Shown: piece after piece, positions 26,363 through 35,402 of the stretch | Numbering within the stretch: position 1 is the stretch's first letter | How the letters are laid out: each line of letters opens with the position of its first letter | From: Paludibacter propionicigenes WB4 | Lineage (GTDB): Bacteria; Bacteroidota; Bacteroidia; Bacteroidales; Paludibacteraceae | DNA length: 64,000 bases | Direction: 5' to 3' | NCBI RefSeq assembly: GCF_000183135.1 | Contig: NC_014734.1 | Span: forward strand, 558,001-622,000 | The notes under the pieces: generated by a model | Seen by the model: the letters and a program-made list of their open reading frames with translations, nothing else | The model's database searches: none | What the model was told of the DNA's origin: nothing | Translations under genes and position numbers: made by a program

Positions 26363-27856
26363 ATGAAGAAGCTACTTCTACTGTTGCTAACGATCCCTAT
26401 GTTGGTTATTGGGCGTGAACTAAAAACACCGCTTGAAAAAAACAATTTCTCCCGACCAACCACTTATGCCGAATTATCGGAATACCTCAAAGACTTGGTT
26501 GCGCAAAACCCAAAACTCGCGTTGGAAGTAATCGGTCAGACTGCAGAAAATCGCAATGTGTATGCGCTTAAGTTCTCATCATCGCAGTTTGGCAAAGACC
26601 CGAAAAAACTAAAAGTTCTGATTTTTGCACAGCAGCATGGCAACGAACAGTCGGGTAAAGAAGGTGCTTTGTTATTGGCTGCCGAACTGCTAAAACCGGA
26701 AAACCAATATTTGTTTGAGCATATTGATCTGGCACTCGTACCTCAGGTGAATCCGGATGGTGCAGAGCAAAATAAACGTCGTAACGGGCATAATGCCGAC
26801 CTGAACCGGAATCATTTGATACTGGAAGAACCCGAGGCGATTGCTCTCCATACTTTTTTCGATAAATATCTTTTTGATGTAAATATGGATGTACATGAAT
26901 ATGCTCCTTATTTTAGCGAAGCATGGAAAAAATACGGATATCGTTGCAACTCCGATGAATTGATCGGGGTAAATACTAACCCAAATATTCCGGCTGAAAT
27001 ACGCGATTTCTCCAACAAGGTCTTTGTGCCGTTTTATCACAATTACCTGACTAAAAAACAGTATTCAAGTTCTATTTATGCACCCGGTGGGCCTCCTGAA
27101 CAAGATTACATTCGCCATAGCACCTTTGATATAAATGACGGACGCCAAAGTTTCGGGATACAAAACTCCTTTTCGCTTATCCAGGAAGGGCTGAATGGTT
27201 TTGATACTTTTAAAGACAGTCTGGAGCATCGTGCCAAAGGTCAGGAAACCGGTATGCTTGCTTTGCTTGAATTTGCTGCCCGGAATCATACGCAAATCAA
27301 AGGAATGGTAGCTAGCCAACGTCTGAATTTGATAAAGGGACAACCTGAAACTGTTGCCATTCAGATGGAGCACGTGAAAAATGGAAAACAACATCCACTG
27401 CCGGTTTATTCTTATTCCACTGGTAAGGATAGTATCATCATGGTGAAAGACTACCGGCCAGTGGTAAAACCTATCACTAGCATTTCGAAACCGGAAGGAT
27501 ATCTGATTCCTAAAAGCAGTAAACTATTATTGGATTGGGCTAAACGCCATAATTTTTCGACATCAACTTATAAGCCATCGTCTAAGCTAAAGATTGAGCA
27601 ATATGAAGTGGCAGCTATCGACTCGATGGATTTTGAAGGTGATATAATTGTCAACCCCAGAGTAAAAGCCGTAACAATAAACTCTGCAATAAAAGCTTCA
27701 GATTATATTTATATTCCAACAGCGCAGCTCAAAGGAAACATGATTGTCATTGCGTTGGAACCCAAATCGGAACTGGGACTGGTGACTTATACAGGCTATA
27801 GCCAATTACTGAAAGCGAATGAGAAGTTCCCTGTATTGCGGGTTGTGAAAAAGTAA
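26363..27856 (+). CDS. exported M14 zinc carboxypeptidase
   Basis: 497 aa. Signal peptide MKKLLLLLLTIPMLVIG. Peptidase M14 domain at ~35-330: zinc motif QQHGNE (His92, Glu95), NPDGAEQNKRRNG with NADLNRNH (substrate-binding Asn-Arg type), and the third ligand in MDVHEY. The C-terminal ~160 residues form a beta-rich accessory region. The family removes C-terminal residues. Here it could trim peptides before import or split arginine-containing products, which is inference from context. 45 nt after iadA. Confidence 0.82.
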   Translation: MKKLLLLLLTIPMLVIGRELKTPLEKNNFSRPTTYAELSEYLKDLVAQNPKLALEVIGQTAENRNVYALKFSSSQFGKDPKKLKVLIFAQQHGNEQSGKEGALLLAAELLKPENQYLFEHIDLALVPQVNPDGAEQNKRRNGHNADLNRNHLILEEPEAIALHTFFDKYLFDVNMDVHEYAPYFSEAWKKYGYRCNSDELIGVNTNPNIPAEIRDFSNKVFVPFYHNYLTKKQYSSSIYAPGGPPEQDYIRHSTFDINDGRQSFGIQNSFSLIQEGLNGFDTFKDSLEHRAKGQETGMLALLEFAARNHTQIKGMVASQRLNLIKGQPETVAIQMEHVKNGKQHPLPVYSYSTGKDSIIMVKDYRPVVKPITSISKPEGYLIPKSSKLLLDWAKRHNFSTSTYKPSSKLKIEQYEVAAIDSMDFEGDIIVNPRVKAVTINSAIKASDYIYIPTAQLKGNMIVIALEPKSELGLVTYTGYSQLLKANEKFPVLRVVKK

Positions 27857-27921
27857 GTTTAAAAGAAGTTGAACCATTTTAGAAACTAAATAATATCAAC
27901 ATCTAAGTGGCTTAAATCATA

Positions 27922-28114
27922 GATAATTCAACCTAAGATAATTCAACTTAGGATAATTCAACCTAAGATAATTCAACCATTAAGGAATTAAGGGAATTGA
28001 GATCTTAATGTATCTCAACTTCTTAATGGTTTAGATTATTGATCAGTGTTTGAAATTCAACCATTAAGGAATTAAGGAAATTGAGATCTAAATAATCTTA
28101 ACTCCTTAATGGTT
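27922..28114. repeat. 15-bp tandem repeat followed by two AACCATTAAGG palindromes
   Basis: GATAATTCAACCTAA-type units start at 27922, 27937, 27952 and 27967 (period 15). They run into two palindromes, 27975-28032 and 28059-28114, each opening AACCATTAAGGAATTAAG and closing with (C)TTAATGGTT. This fills the ~350-base gap between the M14 and racemase genes. No gene seen. Confidence 0.7.
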
Positions 28115-28210
28115 CAAATAATAAATAAATGATTTAAATAGTAGCCGATGTTTAAACAATAGATTACTGGTTTAAATAATAAAATGTGTATCCATTTAAA
28201 AATATAGTGT

Positions 28211-29320
28211 ATGAAGATAGATCGTATTGAGCTCATCCATATCAAGATGATATTGCGGGCACCGTTTGTGACTTCGATGGGTGTGGAACTGGACGAAGAG
28301 CATATTATTGTTCGTGTAGATGGTGAAGGAATTACTGGCTGGGGTGAAAGTGTGGCTGAAGGAACGCCATTTTATTCGTACGAAACAGTACCGACAGCCT
28401 GGCATATCCTGCGCGATTTTTTGATTCCCGCTGTGCTGGGTAAAGAGCTTAGCAGCGTGGCTGATGCCATTGCTTTATACGATAAAGTCCGCGGACATAA
28501 CATGGCTAAAGCCGGACTGGAAGCGGCACTTTGGGATGCTTTTGCCAAATCGCAAAACATATCTTTATCCAAAATGTTGGGAGGTGTACGCACCAAGATT
28601 GATGCAGGTGTGAGCATTGGCATTCAGGAAACGCCCAAAGTAATGATTCAAAAAGTAGAAGGTTATCTGAAAGAAGGCTATAAACGCATTAAAATAAAGA
28701 TAGCTCCGGGCAACGACCTGAATGTGGTGGAAGCACTGCGCAAAGAATATCCCGACTTGCAACTGTGGGTAGATGCCAACTCAGCCTATACGCTTAAAGA
28801 CATTGAGTTGTTCAAAAAAATGGATGCCTACGGGTTGGAATTGATAGAGCAACCCTTGGGTTACAACGATATTTACGAACATTCAAAACTACAGAAAGAA
28901 ATTAAAACTCCGCTTTGTCTCGATGAAAGTATCCACTCGCTGGCCGATACATGTGCGGGTATTGAACTGGGCAGTTGTAGTATTATCAATATCAAACCGG
29001 GGCGTGTGGGTGGATTTACCGAATCGAAACTCATTCATGACTATTGCCAGAAGATGAACGTACCCGTATGGCATGGAGGCATGTTGGAATCGGGCATTGG
29101 ACGTGCAGGTAATGTGGCGTTGGCATCGTTGCCAAACTTTACGTTACCCGGCGATATATCTTCCAGCAAACGTCACTACCTGGAGGATCTGGTTGATCCT
29201 GAATTTGTAATCAATGCTGATAGTACAATGGATGTTCCCACCGGACCGGGCATTGGCGTGGAAGTAAACCTCGGTCAGTTGAAAAAAATGACTGTACGCA
29301 CCGAAGTATTTACTTTGTAA
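28211..29320 (+). CDS. o-succinylbenzoate synthase / N-succinylamino acid racemase family (enolase superfamily)
   Basis: 369 aa. N-terminal capping domain, then barrel with the catalytic KIK (Lys161, Lys163), metal ligands Asp188 (VDAN), Glu213 (EQP) and Asp238 (DES), and base Lys262 in NIKPGRVGG. The C-terminal WHGGMLESGIGRAGNVALAS followed by LPNFTLPGDIS is typical of the MenC type-2/NSAR group rather than dipeptide epimerases. No other menaquinone genes are nearby and it sits at the end of an isopeptide operon, so racemisation of N-acyl amino acids is more likely than menaquinone synthesis. This is inferred. Confidence 0.8.
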   Translation: MKIDRIELIHIKMILRAPFVTSMGVELDEEHIIVRVDGEGITGWGESVAEGTPFYSYETVPTAWHILRDFLIPAVLGKELSSVADAIALYDKVRGHNMAKAGLEAALWDAFAKSQNISLSKMLGGVRTKIDAGVSIGIQETPKVMIQKVEGYLKEGYKRIKIKIAPGNDLNVVEALRKEYPDLQLWVDANSAYTLKDIELFKKMDAYGLELIEQPLGYNDIYEHSKLQKEIKTPLCLDESIHSLADTCAGIELGSCSIINIKPGRVGGFTESKLIHDYCQKMNVPVWHGGMLESGIGRAGNVALASLPNFTLPGDISSSKRHYLEDLVDPEFVINADSTMDVPTGPGIGVEVNLGQLKKMTVRTEVFTL

Positions 29321-29401
29321 AGCACATCTTTTGTCTTTGCTCTTTTTGTCTTTGCTCTTTGTTCTTTAATCTTTTGTCTTTTGTCTTCATTCCCCAAAAA
29401 T

Positions 29402-30712
29402 ATGTACGAAAAAAGTAAAGTTTATTTAGACGAGTTCTCGAAATACGTCATCATGCAGCCATTTCCATTTGTAGTGGATCTGAAAAACTCGCATGGTATG
29501 TGGATACACACTGTTGATGGCGATGAGTTGTTTGATTGGTGTGGTTATTATGGTTCGAGACTTATCGGACACAATCACCCGAAAATGTTTGAGCCCGATT
29601 ATATCGAAAAGCTGATTTATGCGGCCAATAACAAGATGGCCAATCCTGATTTTTTGACACCGGAATGTGTTGAATACTACAGGAAGCTCTACGAATTAGC
29701 TCCCCTGTGTATGGCCAACCCCAATCTGGAGATTTATGCTGTAAACTCGGGTGCGGAAGCGATCGAGAATATGTTGAAATACTTCATCAACCTTTATGAT
29801 GCCAAGATGAAGGTGAAGAATAAACCTCTTGGTGCTAAAAGGGTGATTTATTTCGATCAGGCTTTTCATGGGCGTACTATTTTTACGCTCAACATCACTA
29901 AACTATCGCATGTGCCGGTCATTAACCGTAATTTTGAGCACATGACGGTGGATAATATCAAAGTGCCTTTTCCGGCTATAGATAATGACAGACCGGCAGC
30001 CGAAAACAGGCAGGCAGTCAATGAAAGTTTGGCAGCCATCCGTAAAGAAATAGAAGCAGCACCCGACGAAATTGTGGGTATTATTGTAGAACCTATTCAG
30101 GGAGCCGGTGGACATCGTGCCACGGAGCCTTATTTCTTTCAGGAATTAAGTAAGCTTGCGCACGAATTTGACATTAGTTTAGGCTTTGACGAGGTGCAAA
30201 CAGCCGGTGGACAAACCGGTACTTTCTTCTCGGTGGACAGCTACAATTTACCTTACCCGCCACAGGCTATTGCCTCCGGTAAAAAACTGGCTAACGGAGT
30301 TGTATACATGCTTTATCCCATGGAAGACAAGGGCATTCTCGATTCAACCTGGGGTGGTAATCTGGCCGATATGGTTCGTTTTTGTCAGGAAATGAAGGTG
30401 ATGGAAAGCGAACATCTTTTAGATGCATTGCCACAGAAAACAACGATCCTGCTCGACGGACTCGATGCACTCAAAAACAAATATCCGGATAAAATAAGAA
30501 ACATCAGAGGCATGGGGCTCTATCAGGGCTTTTCGTTGGTCAATCCTGATAACCTGATGAAGTTGGTTGAGCATGCTCAGGACAATGAAAAACTGATATT
30601 GCTGGAAGCCGGTACCGATAGCATTCGTTTTAGACCGACTATGGATGTTACAATTGATGAAATTAAACTTATGCTCGAAATTTTGGACAGATGTCTGGCT
30701 GTACTTGATTGA
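29402..30712 (+). CDS. class III PLP-dependent aminotransferase (lysine 6-aminotransferase-like)
   Basis: 436 aa from ATG 29402; an in-frame TTG at 29381 lies in a low-complexity TTTGTCTT tract and is less likely. Class III motifs: FDWCGYYGSRLIGHNHPKM near the N-terminus, VNSGAEAIENMLKY (~117-130), DQAFHGRTIFTLNIT, GIIVEPIQGAGG, LGFDEVQTAGGQTGTFFSVD (PLP Asp), and the Schiff-base Lys in AIASGKKLANG. Closest in feel to L-lysine/ornithine omega-aminotransferases. It may act on arginine- or lysine-derived amino acids released by this operon. Substrate not certain. Confidence 0.82.
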   Translation: MYEKSKVYLDEFSKYVIMQPFPFVVDLKNSHGMWIHTVDGDELFDWCGYYGSRLIGHNHPKMFEPDYIEKLIYAANNKMANPDFLTPECVEYYRKLYELAPLCMANPNLEIYAVNSGAEAIENMLKYFINLYDAKMKVKNKPLGAKRVIYFDQAFHGRTIFTLNITKLSHVPVINRNFEHMTVDNIKVPFPAIDNDRPAAENRQAVNESLAAIRKEIEAAPDEIVGIIVEPIQGAGGHRATEPYFFQELSKLAHEFDISLGFDEVQTAGGQTGTFFSVDSYNLPYPPQAIASGKKLANGVVYMLYPMEDKGILDSTWGGNLADMVRFCQEMKVMESEHLLDALPQKTTILLDGLDALKNKYPDKIRNIRGMGLYQGFSLVNPDNLMKLVEHAQDNEKLILLEAGTDSIRFRPTMDVTIDEIKLMLEILDRCLAVLD

Positions 30713-30931
30713 TTCTTAAAAGAAATATACTGCTTTAAAAAGAATCTCAGAGTCTATTTGGCTTAAGCCTAATAGAAAAGTTAGTTAAATGGGATCTTAT
30801 TATTGTTTATGTCTGATATTCATTGAATTAATAAATATCATTCTCTCGTACAACCATAGTTGGTTAATATTAAGTATTATTTTAAAACAGTTTAATAATA
30901 TCCCTGTAAAAAACAAATTGATTATTTTCTA

Positions 30932-30962
30932 TTTATTTATTGCAAAATTTCCACTATCTTTG
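30932..30962 (+). promoter_or_regulatory. promoter of the pyr leader
   Basis: TATCTTTG (30955-30962) matches TAnnTTTG exactly. TTTA (30932-30935) sits 19 nt upstream. The predicted start of transcription is only a few bases before the leader ATG at 30972. Confidence 0.65.
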
Positions 30963-30971
30963 CAATCAGAA

Positions 30972-31073
30972 ATGAAAACGAGAAACTTTAAATATTTTTT
31001 CGAACAAAGCAACTCACAGCAAAATAGTTGCGCTGAAAAGTTGCCCCTAAGAAATTCAAAGAAACCAATATAA
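30972..31073 (+). CDS. 33-aa leader peptide of the pyrBI attenuator
   Basis: ATG 30972 opens just downstream of a consensus promoter. The peptide begins MKTRNFKYFFEQ; the codons for FKYFF form a U-rich tract (TTTAAATATTTTTTC) suited to RNA polymerase pausing at low UTP. The stop TAA (31071-31073) lies inside the left arm of the terminator stem (31062-31076). A ribosome translating close behind polymerase would cover that arm and block the hairpin. The logic equals the pyrBI leader of enterobacteria. Not proven to be translated. Confidence 0.6.
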   Translation: MKTRNFKYFFEQSNSQQNSCAEKLPLRNSKKPI

Positions 31074-31104
31074 ATCCGTAGCAGATTTATGTTGGTTTTT
31101 TTTT
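31062..31104 (+). terminator. intrinsic terminator (pyr attenuator)
   Basis: Left arm 31062-31076 (AAACCAATATAAATC), 7-nt loop, right arm 31084-31098 (GATTTATGTTGGTTT): 15 bp with one G-U pair, then an uninterrupted run of nine T (31096-31104). It lies 119 nt before pyrB with no complete ordinary gene upstream, so it must be conditional. Confidence 0.85.
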
Positions 31105-31174
31105 AGCCATTAAATTCCGCTAAAGGGAAATTTGGAAAGAACGTAAGATTAATTTTAAAAGATTCAATTTATAT

Positions 31175-31204
31175 AGTCTTAAAGCTCCTTGTGGGTTTAA
31201 GACT
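31175..31204 (+). promoter_or_regulatory. hairpin in the pyrB 5' UTR
   Basis: AGTCTTAAA (31175-31183) pairs perfectly with TTTAAGACT (31196-31204), 18 nt before pyrB ATG. It could influence translation initiation or message stability. Confidence 0.45.
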
Positions 31205-31222
31205 GGATTTAAGCTATAAACC

Positions 31223-32128
31223 ATGAGCAACAACAGTTTAGTATCAATTGCCGATTACAGCAAAGAAGAAATTCTGGCTATTCTTCATTCGGCTGCCGAT
31301 TTTGAAGCCAATCCAAACCGTAAAACCTTGGATGGGAGAGTGATTGCTACCTTGTTTTTTGAACCTTCAACCCGAACCAGACTCAGCTTTGAAACAGCTG
31401 TTATACGCTTGGGAGGTTCAATTATCGGTTTTTCAGATGCAGCTACCAGCAGTTCGTCTAAAGGCGAAACGCTGAATGACACCATTCATATGGTAAGTTG
31501 TTATGCCGATGCTATTGTGATGCGACACCCGCTTGAAGGTGCTGCAAGGTATGCGGCCGAAGTGTCACCGGTGCCGATTGTCAATGCCGGTGATGGTTCC
31601 AATCAGCACCCATCACAAACGCTTCTCGACTTGTATTCAATTCTGAAAACGCAAGGTACGCTTGAAAATCTGACCATTTGTCTGGTGGGAGATTTAAAGT
31701 ATGGACGCACGGTGCATTCGCTCATTATGGCCATGTCGCATTTCAATCCTACATTTAAATTTATAGCTCCAGATGAATTGAAAATGCCTGACGAATACAA
31801 AGTGTTTTGTAGGAAAAATAATATCCCTTTCACGGAGGTAAATGAGCTGAATGATAATTTCAATGATGCCGACATTCTCTATATGACGCGTGTTCAGAAA
31901 GAACGCTTTCAGGATTTAATGGAATACGAACGGGTGAAGAATGTCTACACGTTAAAGAATTCGATGCTGGATAACACCAAAACGAATTTACGGATACTGC
32001 ATCCACTTCCGCGCGTTACCGAAATTGATCCGGATGTGGACAGTAATGAGAAGGCGTATTATTTCCGCCAGGCTCAAAACGGATTGTACGTAAGGCAGGC
32101 TATTATGAGCAAAGTAGTTCTGGGCTAA
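31223..32128 (+). CDS. pyrB: aspartate carbamoyltransferase, catalytic subunit
   Basis: 301 aa. Carbamoyl-phosphate motif [14 protein letters not shown] (near residue 49), [11 protein letters not shown] with the catalytic Lys, [37 protein letters not shown] and [11 protein letters not shown]: all active-site elements are intact. It makes N-carbamoyl-L-aspartate, the committed step of pyrimidine synthesis, as a trimer combined with PyrI dimers. Expression is probably controlled by the leader attenuator at 30972-31104. Confidence 0.97.
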   Translation: MSNNSLVSIADYSKEEILAILHSAADFEANPNRKTLDGRVIATLFFEPSTRTRLSFETAVIRLGGSIIGFSDAATSSSSKGETLNDTIHMVSCYADAIVMRHPLEGAARYAAEVSPVPIVNAGDGSNQHPSQTLLDLYSILKTQGTLENLTICLVGDLKYGRTVHSLIMAMSHFNPTFKFIAPDELKMPDEYKVFCRKNNIPFTEVNELNDNFNDADILYMTRVQKERFQDLMEYERVKNVYTLKNSMLDNTKTNLRILHPLPRVTEIDPDVDSNEKAYYFRQAQNGLYVRQAIMSKVVLG

Positions 32129-32170
32129 AATAAAGTCAGTATTTAAAATTTGAATTAATACAGGATTTGC

Positions 32171-32626
32171 ATGGAAAAGAAATTAAAAGTAGCAGCACTT
32201 TGTAACGGTACCGTTATAGATCATATACCATCAGACAAATTATTTAAAGTTGTTTCAATTTTGCATATAGAAACCAGTTTAAATCAAATAACTTTGGCCA
32301 ACAATCTTGAAAGTGCCAAAATAGGCTCTAAAGGTTTGGTGAAAATTTCGGACAGGATTTTGGAGGTGGACGAAACGAATAAACTAGCGTTGATTGCACC
32401 AAACGCCAAAATTAATATTATTCGCGACTATCAGGTAGTTGAAAAAAGACCGTTGATTTTACCCGAGGAGATAAGGGAGATAGTACAATGTGCTAATCCA
32501 AATTGTATAACGAATCACCAACCGGTAACCACTCGCTTTCATGTACTGAACAATGATGGAGATATTATGTTGAAATGTCATTATTGCGAGCGTGAAGTAA
32601 AACGGGATGAAGTGAAAATAAAATAG
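32171..32626 (+). CDS. pyrI: aspartate carbamoyltransferase, regulatory subunit
   Basis: 151 aa. N-terminal allosteric domain (VIDHIPSDKLFKVVSILHIE) and C-terminal zinc domain with four Cys: CANPNC around residues 115-120, then CHYC near 139-142. It binds ATP/CTP/UTP and tunes PyrB. 42 nt after pyrB, so one transcript. Confidence 0.95.
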   Translation: MEKKLKVAALCNGTVIDHIPSDKLFKVVSILHIETSLNQITLANNLESAKIGSKGLVKISDRILEVDETNKLALIAPNAKINIIRDYQVVEKRPLILPEEIREIVQCANPNCITNHQPVTTRFHVLNNDGDIMLKCHYCEREVKRDEVKIK

Positions 32627-32641
32627 TGTATCAAACTCTGT

Positions 32642-33277
32642 ATGAAAGAAGATAAGAAAGCAATAAAGCCTGAAAGCCAGATTAGTGAAGTGGAAAGTGA
32701 TTCCGGTAAAGGTCATGTGTCCTGGAAACCCGGAACATTAATTTATCCGTTGCCGGCTGTACTTGTTTCTTGTGGCAGTACTCAGAAAGAATACAATTTA
32801 CTCACCATTAGCTGGGTTGGAACCATTTGTACTAATCCTCCTATGTGTTATATTTCAGTTCGTCCGGAGCGGCATTCATACGAAATAATCAAACGCACCG
32901 GAGAGTTTGTAATAAATCTGACTAACGAAGATATGGCTTATGCTACTGACTGGTGCGGTGTGAAAAGCGGGAAAGATTACAATAAGTTTTCGGAGATGAA
33001 ACTTACACCGGCAAAATCAGAATTTATCATGGCTCCCATTATCAAAGAATCGCCTCTTAGTATTGAGTGTCGTGTAAAACAGGTTGTAAAACTGGGCTCG
33101 CACGATATGTTTATTTCGGAGGTAGTCAATGTGCAGGCCGATAGCCGTTATATTCATCCAGAAACCGGAGAGTTTAATTTGGGAGCAGCAAAACTGATTG
33201 CTTATTCGCACGGTCATTATTATAAGCTGGGTGAAGAAATCGGAAAATTTGGGTGGACAGTTAAAAAAAAGAAATGA
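32642..33277 (+). CDS. flavin reductase family protein (FMN-binding)
   Basis: 211 aa. A ~25-residue charged N-terminal extension precedes the flavin reductase-like split barrel: PGTLIYPLPAVLVSCGS, NLLTISWVGTICTNPPMCYI, then SVRPERHSYEII, TGEFVINLT and a conserved DWCGVKSGKDYNKF. Bacteroidota members of this family bind FMN and reduce free flavins or act as unknown flavoproteins. 15 nt after pyrI; possibly cotranscribed but functionally unrelated. Confidence 0.85.
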   Translation: MKEDKKAIKPESQISEVESDSGKGHVSWKPGTLIYPLPAVLVSCGSTQKEYNLLTISWVGTICTNPPMCYISVRPERHSYEIIKRTGEFVINLTNEDMAYATDWCGVKSGKDYNKFSEMKLTPAKSEFIMAPIIKESPLSIECRVKQVVKLGSHDMFISEVVNVQADSRYIHPETGEFNLGAAKLIAYSHGHYYKLGEEIGKFGWTVKKKK

Positions 33278-33278
33278 C

Positions 33279-33402
33279 CCCTAACCCCTAAAGGGGGACA
33301 AGAATATCTGTAGTAACTAATCCAATAAGTTATTTTAGAACAGTTGAAAACAAAACATACACAAGACGAGACTACCTTCAAGTCCCCTTTAGGGGTAGGG
33401 GG
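33279..33402. repeat. inverted pair of CCCCTAAAGGGG-type repeats
   Basis: CCCCTAACCCCTAAAGGGGG just after the flavin reductase stop is mirrored by CCCCTTTAGGGGTAGGGGG about 80 nt later, inside the 5' end of the CAT-like gene, where it encodes KSPLGVGG. A third copy lies at 36803-36823 in the 3' end of the PhoH gene. Confidence 0.65.
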
Positions 33403-34024
33403 TAAACACGAAATAGACCTTTCTACATGGAAACGCCGCGAGCATTTTGAAGTCTTTAAAAACTTTGACGAGCCGTTATTTGGTGTAACTGTCCGTGTAG
33501 AATGTTCACAAGCATATAAAAAAGCAAAAGAGTCAGGTTATCCATTCTCATTATATTACTTATATTTGTCGTTGAAAACGGTCAACGAAATCGAAGAATT
33601 CCGGTACAGGATAGAGAATGATAAGGTATACTGTTTTGATAGTGTAGGAGCAGGGCCTACCATTTTTCGTGAAGACGAAACTTATGGATGCGGATATATG
33701 CCTTATAATGAAAATATTGACGAATTTATGGCACAGGCTAAAGCTGAAGTAGAACGGGTTAAAGCCGAGAAAGGTTTGAAATTCACGTTCAACGGCGAGA
33801 ATCTGATTCACTATTCAACACTCCCGTGGGCTGATTTTACGGCTGTAAATCATGCGCGAATTTTGAGTGTAGGTCGCAGCATTCCCAAAATTACGTTCGG
33901 TAAACTAACACGCGATGCTGAAAAGATGTGGCTGGCAGTAGATGTACATGCCAATCATGCTTTAATGGATGGTTTTCACGTGGGGAAATTTTTTGAGAGG
34001 TTTCAAGTATACCTCAACCAATAA
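33344..34024 (+). CDS. chloramphenicol acetyltransferase-like protein
   Basis: 226 aa from TTG 33344, the only in-frame start candidate before the domain. The CAT fold starts at IDLSTWKRREHFEVFKNFDE (~residue 25) and includes FSLYYLYLSLKTVNEIEEFR. The catalytic motif is near the C-terminus in the form NHALMDGFHVGKFF (His-x3-Asp-Gly). The N-terminal ~22 residues contain FKSPLGVGG, encoded by an inserted palindromic repeat. Members related to CatA/CatB occur widely in Bacteroidota, often without resistance. Acceptor substrate unknown. Confidence 0.82.
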   Translation: MKTKHTQDETTFKSPLGVGGKHEIDLSTWKRREHFEVFKNFDEPLFGVTVRVECSQAYKKAKESGYPFSLYYLYLSLKTVNEIEEFRYRIENDKVYCFDSVGAGPTIFREDETYGCGYMPYNENIDEFMAQAKAEVERVKAEKGLKFTFNGENLIHYSTLPWADFTAVNHARILSVGRSIPKITFGKLTRDAEKMWLAVDVHANHALMDGFHVGKFFERFQVYLNQ

Positions 34025-34059
34025 ATTTGAAATAAATAAATTAATAATAATTTCATCTA

Positions 34060-34100
34060 TTGACTAAAGGCTTTTGACTTTAGACTATAGACTATAGACT
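34060..34100. repeat. short tandem repeat before glyA
   Basis: Low-complexity run of GACTATA/GACTTTA words with a 7-nt period immediately upstream of glyA. Similar short-period runs occur at about 29325-29390 (TTTGTCTT type) and 54541-54615. Confidence 0.55.
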
Positions 34101-34106
34101 TAAAAA

Positions 34107-35387
34107 ATGAAAAGAGACCAGGTTATTTTTGACATCATTGCACGCGAAAAACAGCGTCAGTTGAAAGGAATTGAATTAATTGCTTCGGAGAACTTTGTAA
34201 GCGAACAGGTTATGGAAGCTATGGGTTCAGTGTTAACGAATAAATATGCTGAAGGATATCCCGGAAAACGTTACTATGGTGGTTGCGAAGTGGTTGACGA
34301 AAGCGAGCAGATTGCTATCGATCGCCTGAAAGAAATCTTTGGTGCCGAATGGGCTAACGTGCAACCTCACTCGGGTGCACAAGCCAATGCTGCTGTATTT
34401 TTGGCTTGCATGAATGCCGGTGATAAATTCTTAGGATTGAATTTATCGCACGGTGGTCACTTGTCTCACGGTTCGTTGGTAAACAGCTCAGGTATTCTTT
34501 ACAAACCTTGTGAATACAACGTTGACGAAAAGACAGGTCGCGTTGATTATGATCAAATGGAAGAAGTAGCGCTTCGCGAACAACCGAAAATTATTGTCGG
34601 TGGCGGATCAGCTTACTCTCGTGAGTGGGACTACAAACGCATGCGCGAAATTGCCGATAAAGTTGGTGCTATTCTGATGATTGATATGGCTCACCCAGCC
34701 GGACTTATTGCTGCCGGATTGTTGGAAAATCCATTGAAATGGGCTCATATCGTGACTTCAACAACTCATAAAACCCTTCGTGGACCTCGTGGTGGTATTA
34801 TATTGTTAGGTAAGGATTTCCCAAATCCATGGGGAAAAACCACTCCAAAAGGAGAAATCAAAATGATGTCTGCTTTGTTGGATTCGGCTGTTTTCCCCGG
34901 AATTCAAGGCGGACCGCTTGAACATGTAATTGCTGCAAAAGCTGTTGCATTTGGTGAATGCCTGCAACCCGAATATAAAGCTTACCAGGCTCAGGTAAAG
35001 AAAAATGCTGCTGCACTGGCTGCTGCTTTGATTGCACGTGGATTTACTATTATTTCCGGTGGAACCGATAACCACTCTATGTTGGTTGACCTACGCTCAA
35101 AATTCCCTGAGTTGACAGGAAAAGTAGCTGAAAAAGTGTTGGTAGAAGCTGATATTACCGTGAACAAAAACATGGTTCCTTTCGACAGCCGTTCAGCATT
35201 CCAAACTTCTGGTATCCGTCTAGGAACTCCTGCAATCACCACCCGTGGTGCAAAAGAAGATTTGATGGTAGAAATTGCCGAGATGATTGAAACAGTGCTT
35301 TCAAACGTTGACAACGAAGAAGTTATCAAATCAGTAAAAGAAAGAGTAAATAAGACAATGGAGAAATTTCCTTTGTTCGCGGACTAA
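34107..35387 (+). CDS. glyA: serine hydroxymethyltransferase
   Basis: 426 aa. Full set of SHMT motifs: [52 protein letters not shown], and the PLP-lysine segment [16 protein letters not shown]. The C-terminal region has [20 protein letters not shown]. It interconverts serine and glycine and loads tetrahydrofolate with one-carbon units. Cytoplasmic. Confidence 0.97.
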   Translation: MKRDQVIFDIIAREKQRQLKGIELIASENFVSEQVMEAMGSVLTNKYAEGYPGKRYYGGCEVVDESEQIAIDRLKEIFGAEWANVQPHSGAQANAAVFLACMNAGDKFLGLNLSHGGHLSHGSLVNSSGILYKPCEYNVDEKTGRVDYDQMEEVALREQPKIIVGGGSAYSREWDYKRMREIADKVGAILMIDMAHPAGLIAAGLLENPLKWAHIVTSTTHKTLRGPRGGIILLGKDFPNPWGKTTPKGEIKMMSALLDSAVFPGIQGGPLEHVIAAKAVAFGECLQPEYKAYQAQVKKNAAALAAALIARGFTIISGGTDNHSMLVDLRSKFPELTGKVAEKVLVEADITVNKNMVPFDSRSAFQTSGIRLGTPAITTRGAKEDLMVEIAEMIETVLSNVDNEEVIKSVKERVNKTMEKFPLFAD

Positions 35388-35402
35388 TACAGAGGTAAAA
35401 AT

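Noticed and set aside
28211-29320. L-Ala-D/L-Glu epimerase
   Set aside because: The C-terminal MLESGIGRAGNVALASLPNF pattern and NIKPGRVGG fit the MenC/NSAR group better than dipeptide epimerases.
30789-31073. 94-aa gene upstream of pyrB
   Set aside because: The start lies well before the consensus promoter at 30932-30962. Only the part from ATG 30972 is downstream of the promoter and fits a leader peptide.
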